DNA of 8,280 nt. Origin: Methanoregulaceae archaeon. Lineage in GTDB: Archaea > Halobacteriota > Methanomicrobia > Methanomicrobiales > Methanospirillaceae. The notes beneath the pieces were generated by a model. The model was not told the origin of the DNA. It worked only from the letters and a program-made list of their open reading frames with translations, and did no database searches. The stretch spans positions 1 through 8,280 of the forward strand of contig DUGU01000065.1 of the NCBI GenBank assembly GCA_013331215.1, read 5' to 3'. Positions 5,794 to 8,280 of the stretch are shown here, in pieces (positions within the stretch are counted from its first letter, which is position 1; each line of letters opens with the position of its first letter). The translations under genes and the position numbers were made by a program.

Positions 5794-7251
5794 ATGTTCT
5801 GCCATCAGTGCGGCGCGGGAATCGACGACCCGGACGACCGGTTCTGTTCCCGCTGTGGGGCGCCGCTCCACCACGGGGAGGAGGCGGAGAGGGCTGCGCC
5901 CGGACCGGCATCGCCGCTCGCGGAACCTCCCGCGGACCGGCACCGCCGTCCGATCTCGGCCTGGCCCGACCGCCGTCGCGAGCGGATCCAGCTGCCGCTG
6001 ACCGAGCCGCGGCAGCGCAGGGTCCGCGAGGCCGGCGAGCCGGTTCCGGTGCCGCCTGGCCCTCCTCCGGCCGTGGCGCCGCTCTCCGCGCCCGTGCCGC
6101 CCGTCGCCGAGCCCCCCGCTCCGCCGGGGATCGAGACAGTGGACGTCGAGACGGTGGACCCGGCCGGAGAGCCGGAGGACGCCCCGTCGACCTCGCGCTC
6201 CCGGGCCGAGGCGGCGCTCCGCCGGATGGTCCCGTCGAAGGACGAATGGGCCGTCGAGAACCAGCCCGGGCCCGCCGAGCGCACCCGTGTCCGGGACGAA
6301 TGGCCGGCCCCGGGAGCCAGGGTCGACGTCGCGGAGCCCGTTGCGCCTCCAGTCATCGCAGCGCCGCCGGTAGCACCCCCCCCGCCCCCGGCGGCTCCGC
6401 CGGCGGTGGACGACCCGATCATCCCCTGGCTCGAACCGCCGGTCGTGCCGGCTCCCCCCGAGAGGCCCGCCCCGCCGTCGCGCGAGGCGAAGCCCGACGA
6501 GGGACCGATCATCGTGCCGCGCGAGTACGACGAGAACGCGGCCCGGCAGCGGAAGGGGCGCCGGCGGGCCTCCCGGGGGCGCGGCCCGCTCCTCGACCCG
6601 GCCGCGCTCGGCCGGTCGATCAAGCCCTCCTGGATTCTCGCGATCGCGGGCGTGATCCTGCTGACCCTGATCGTCTTCGCGGCCTTCCCGCCCGGGGGCG
6701 GCGATGCGGCCAATCCCGACGGGGTGAACCGGTTCACGGGCATGCCCGTCCACACGGTCGCCACGCCCGTCCGCCCGACTGCGGGCACGCCCGCGGTCGC
6801 CGCGAGCACAACCGGATTGCAGGAGAACCGGACCGTCGAAGCTATCGCGACGGACACGCCCCCAGCGGCCGAACCGACGGCCTCGCGGCGTCCTCTGGCC
6901 TTCGGGGCCCTGCCCGGCGCCACCACGAGACCGGCGACCCTGACCACCACGACGACCGACGCGGCGACGGCCGCCGGGGCATCCGGCATCCGGGTCGTTG
7001 TCTCGTCGGTCGGCGGGTGGTCCGGGACGATCGGGCAGCAGGCCGAGACCTACACCGAGACGCCGGTCGTCGGGAGCGGGACCCAGGTCAGGGCGATCAC
7101 GGGCCCGGTCACGATGATCACGGCCAACATCCAGAAGCTCGACCAGACCACGGACCCCCTCGAGGTCCGGGTGGAGCGGGACGGCGTCCTGCTCAAGCGC
7201 GGGCTGACGACCGAACCTGGCGGGATCGTCGCGCTCTCGGTCCAGGTCTGA
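5794..7251 (+). CDS. Zinc-ribbon, Pro-rich, single-pass membrane protein
   Basis: A 485-residue protein of unknown function. The N-terminus is a compact zinc ribbon (C3xxC6 and C18xxC21: MFCHQCG, RFCSRCG). Residues about 25-265 are Pro/Ala/Glu-rich and probably disordered. A strongly basic stretch (KGRRRASRGRG) precedes one transmembrane helix (about 280-298, WILAIAGVILLTLIVFAAF), so by the positive-inside rule the zinc ribbon is cytoplasmic. A Thr/Pro/Ala-rich stalk (about 305-397) carries a C-terminal domain of about 88 residues from G398 (GGWSGTIG, ITANIQKLDQTTDPLEVRVERDG). This resembles, from memory, a small beta-sandwich domain that recurs in methanogen surface proteins with a WSGxxG start and a QKxD...L.V.I..DG core. 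The layout suggests a trans-membrane sensor or anchor. It follows uppS by 58 bases on the same strand, so it may belong to that unit. A run of 8 C at 6376-6383 lies in the Pro-rich part. Confidence 0.85.
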   Translation: MFCHQCGAGIDDPDDRFCSRCGAPLHHGEEAERAAPGPASPLAEPPADRHRRPISAWPDRRRERIQLPLTEPRQRRVREAGEPVPVPPGPPPAVAPLSAPVPPVAEPPAPPGIETVDVETVDPAGEPEDAPSTSRSRAEAALRRMVPSKDEWAVENQPGPAERTRVRDEWPAPGARVDVAEPVAPPVIAAPPVAPPPPPAAPPAVDDPIIPWLEPPVVPAPPERPAPPSREAKPDEGPIIVPREYDENAARQRKGRRRASRGRGPLLDPAALGRSIKPSWILAIAGVILLTLIVFAAFPPGGGDAANPDGVNRFTGMPVHTVATPVRPTAGTPAVAASTTGLQENRTVEAIATDTPPAAEPTASRRPLAFGALPGATTRPATLTTTTTDAATAAGASGIRVVVSSVGGWSGTIGQQAETYTETPVVGSGTQVRAITGPVTMITANIQKLDQTTDPLEVRVERDGVLLKRGLTTEPGGIVALSVQV

Positions 7252-7260
7252 CCTCTTTTA
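7252..7260 (+). terminator. Short T-rich end of the zinc-ribbon transcript
   Basis: CCTCTTTTA immediately follows the TGA at 7249-7251. Archaeal transcription often ends at short U-rich tracts without a hairpin. The tract fills the 6-base gap to the convergent gene and runs into that gene's TAA, so any termination here would be at the very end of both genes. The tract is short, so support is weak. Confidence 0.3.
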
Positions 7261-7848
7261 TCGCCCGAAGCGGCGTGCCCGGGACTGGTAGTCGCGGAGC
7301 GCCCGGAGCAGGTCGAGCCGCCGGAAGAGCGACCAGTTGACGTCCGAGAAGAAGAGCTCGCTGTAGACCGACTGCCAGATCAGGAAGTCGGTCAGGTGAT
7401 CGCCGCCGGTCTTGATCACGAGGTCGGGCGCATACGGGAACGTGAGGTACTGCTCGAACGTGTGCTCGTCGACCAGGGCCGGGTCGACCCCGTCCTCGGC
7501 CATCCGCCGGATGCAGCCCGCGATCTCCTCGCGCCCGCTCTTGCCGATCGCGACCGTGACCTCCATGCCCGTCCCCGCGGACTCGGTCATCTCGCCGCAG
7601 TGGAGCGTCAGATGGGCCACATCCGCGATCCGCCGGAGCTCGGGCAGGTACGGCGCGAGCCTGTCCGGGTCGACGGTCGAGATGTGGAAGATCACCGCGC
7701 CCACGCCGGCCTCGCGGCACCATTCGACGCACTCGCGGACCTTCCCGGGAGCATCCGCCAGATCACGGTCCGAGAGCAGGACGCAGATGCGATCGGGACG
7801 GTCGACAAGCTGGCGGGCCAGGTGCCGCTCGTACAGCCAGCGGATCAT
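7258..7848 (-). CDS. Degenerate cis-prenyltransferase homologue, NgBR-like partner subunit
   Basis: A 196-residue member of the cis-prenyltransferase family, shorter than the usual 250. It shares the N-terminal helix with the uppS product (YERHLARQ at 6-13; YERILARQ there). The C-terminal half is clearly the family fold: DLVIKTGGDHLTDFLIWQSVYSELFF (142-167) with E164 kept. The catalytic DGN is replaced by SDRD (26-29), the FSTEN segment by FHISTVD (54-60), and the diphosphate-binding Arg, Arg, Ser positions by K146, L152 and D154. It ends ARRFGR, keeping the C-terminal RxG (R193-G195) that NgBR/Nus1-type subunits give to their catalytic partner. I infer a non-catalytic subunit that pairs with the uppS product; a separate enzyme with another substrate is the alternative. 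The ATG shares one base with the stop of the PHP gene (TGATG) and has GGAGTG upstream, so the two are translationally coupled. Confidence 0.85.
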   Translation of the reverse strand: MIRWLYERHLARQLVDRPDRICVLLSDRDLADAPGKVRECVEWCREAGVGAVIFHISTVDPDRLAPYLPELRRIADVAHLTLHCGEMTESAGTGMEVTVAIGKSGREEIAGCIRRMAEDGVDPALVDEHTFEQYLTFPYAPDLVIKTGGDHLTDFLIWQSVYSELFFSDVNWSLFRRLDLLRALRDYQSRARRFGR

Positions 7849-8280
7849 CAGGCCCACTCCAGGAGCCGATCGAGCGGGAGCGCGTTCAGCACATTCTCGG
7901 CCGTGCACCAGCCGCGCCGCGCGGTGGCGAGCCCATGGCGGAGGTTGTCGAGCTCGCCGGGTCGGTGGGCGTCCGTGCCGATGGAGAGGCGCACGCCGCG
8001 GTCGCGCGCGACCCGGACGGCCGTGTCCTCGAGGTCGAGCCGGAAGGGCGAGGCGTTGATCTCGAGCGCGGTCTCGTGCGCGGCGGCAGCCTCGATCAGG
8101 CGCCCGAGGTCGATTGCGGCGGGCTCCCGCCGCCCGATCAGCCGGCCCGTCGGATGGCCGATGACGTCCACGTGCTCGTTCTCGCATGCTGCGATCACGC
8201 GGCGGGTCACCTGGTCCCGGTCCTGCCGGAGCCCGCCGTGAAGGCTCGCGATCACGACCTCGAGGTCCGCGAGAACCCGG
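7848..8280 (-). CDS. polX: PHP domain, C-terminal part of a PolX-type protein (5' end outside window)
   Basis: The last 143 residues of a gene that enters from the right edge; its start is not in the window. The frame is open through the edge (RVLADLEVVIASLHGGLRQD), so the internal GTG at 8255 is not the start. The motifs are those of the PHP phosphoesterase domain at the C-terminus of DNA polymerase X: ASLHGG, IGHPTGRLIGRREP, ALEINASPFRLDLED, LSIGTDAHRPGEL and the tail RRGWCTAENVLNALPLDRLL. In the family the His and Asp residues of ASLH, GHPTGR and DAHR help bind a metal cluster used for 3'-5' exonuclease or phosphatase activity. PolX proteins act in DNA repair. A stand-alone PHP protein with the same ending is the alternative, since the polymerase half cannot be seen. 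It is upstream of, and coupled to, the short cis-prenyltransferase gene. Confidence 0.8.
   Translation of the reverse strand, partial: RVLADLEVVIASLHGGLRQDRDQVTRRVIAACENEHVDVIGHPTGRLIGRREPAAIDLGRLIEAAAAHETALEINASPFRLDLEDTAVRVARDRGVRLSIGTDAHRPGELDNLRHGLATARRGWCTAENVLNALPLDRLLEWA
7853..7860 (-). promoter_or_regulatory. Ribosome binding site of the short cis-prenyltransferase gene
   Basis: The minus strand reads GGAGTGGG four bases before the ATG at 7848, with GGAG ending about 8 bases from it. The site lies within the last codons of the PHP gene and supports the ATG chosen, as does the YERxLARQ helix shared with the uppS product just after it. Confidence 0.55.

Noticed and set aside
7258..7848. 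The short cis-prenyltransferase homologue as a pseudogene or truncated copy
   Set aside because: The frame is intact, has a good ribosome binding site, keeps the N-terminal helix and the exact C-terminal RxG, and has lost only catalytic positions, which fits a specialised subunit better than decay.
1..8280. CRISPR arrays, tRNA or rRNA genes, insertion sequences, attachment sites
   Set aside because: No spaced direct repeats, no cloverleaf-like segment, no transposase or integrase and no terminal repeats were seen; the genes look like native chromosomal ones.

Overview
The window is GC-rich, densely coded DNA that most likely comes from a methanogenic euryarchaeon of the Methanomicrobiales or a close relative. 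The pointers are: a polyprenyl diphosphate synthase with archaeal-type motifs (QDGNRRYA, RTGNEYRTSNF); a radical SAM protein of the mainly archaeal COG2108 type; an archaeal type IV pilin-like N-terminal segment on a surface protein; A+T-rich TATA-like boxes placed for leaderless transcripts; and a full GGAGGTGA Shine-Dalgarno site. The genus cannot be fixed from the sequence alone.

Layout from left to right: a short left edge with no convincing gene but a perfect inverted repeat (1-159); malQ, a GH77 4-alpha-glucanotransferase, on the minus strand (160-1773); an intergenic promoter region (1774-2035); a 616-residue membrane-anchored right-handed beta-helix protein on the minus strand (2036-3886); an 89-base divergent promoter region; a plus-strand pair of a COG2108-like radical SAM protein (3976-4977) and an overlapping uppS-like cis-prenyltransferase (4974-5735); a zinc-ribbon single-pass membrane protein, plus strand (5794-7251); then, converging on it with a 6-base gap, a minus-strand pair of a PolX-type PHP domain (7848 to beyond the right edge) and a 196-residue degenerate cis-prenyltransferase homologue (7258-7848) that share one base.

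The most interesting signal is that the window holds two cis-prenyltransferase homologues with complementary motif losses. The first keeps the catalytic DGN motif and the substrate-binding Arg/Ser residues but has no C-terminal RxG. The second has lost DGN and most binding residues but ends in RRFG. This is the division of labour of the eukaryotic DHDDS/NgBR pair, and a heteromeric cis-prenyltransferase has been described in Methanosarcina mazei. The two probably form one enzyme making the long polyprenyl carrier for protein and envelope glycosylation. Other points of note are the unexplained coupling of a radical SAM enzyme to the prenyltransferase, a cysteine ladder with an exact 32-residue period in the beta-helix protein, and two surface-type proteins next to the carrier-lipid genes.
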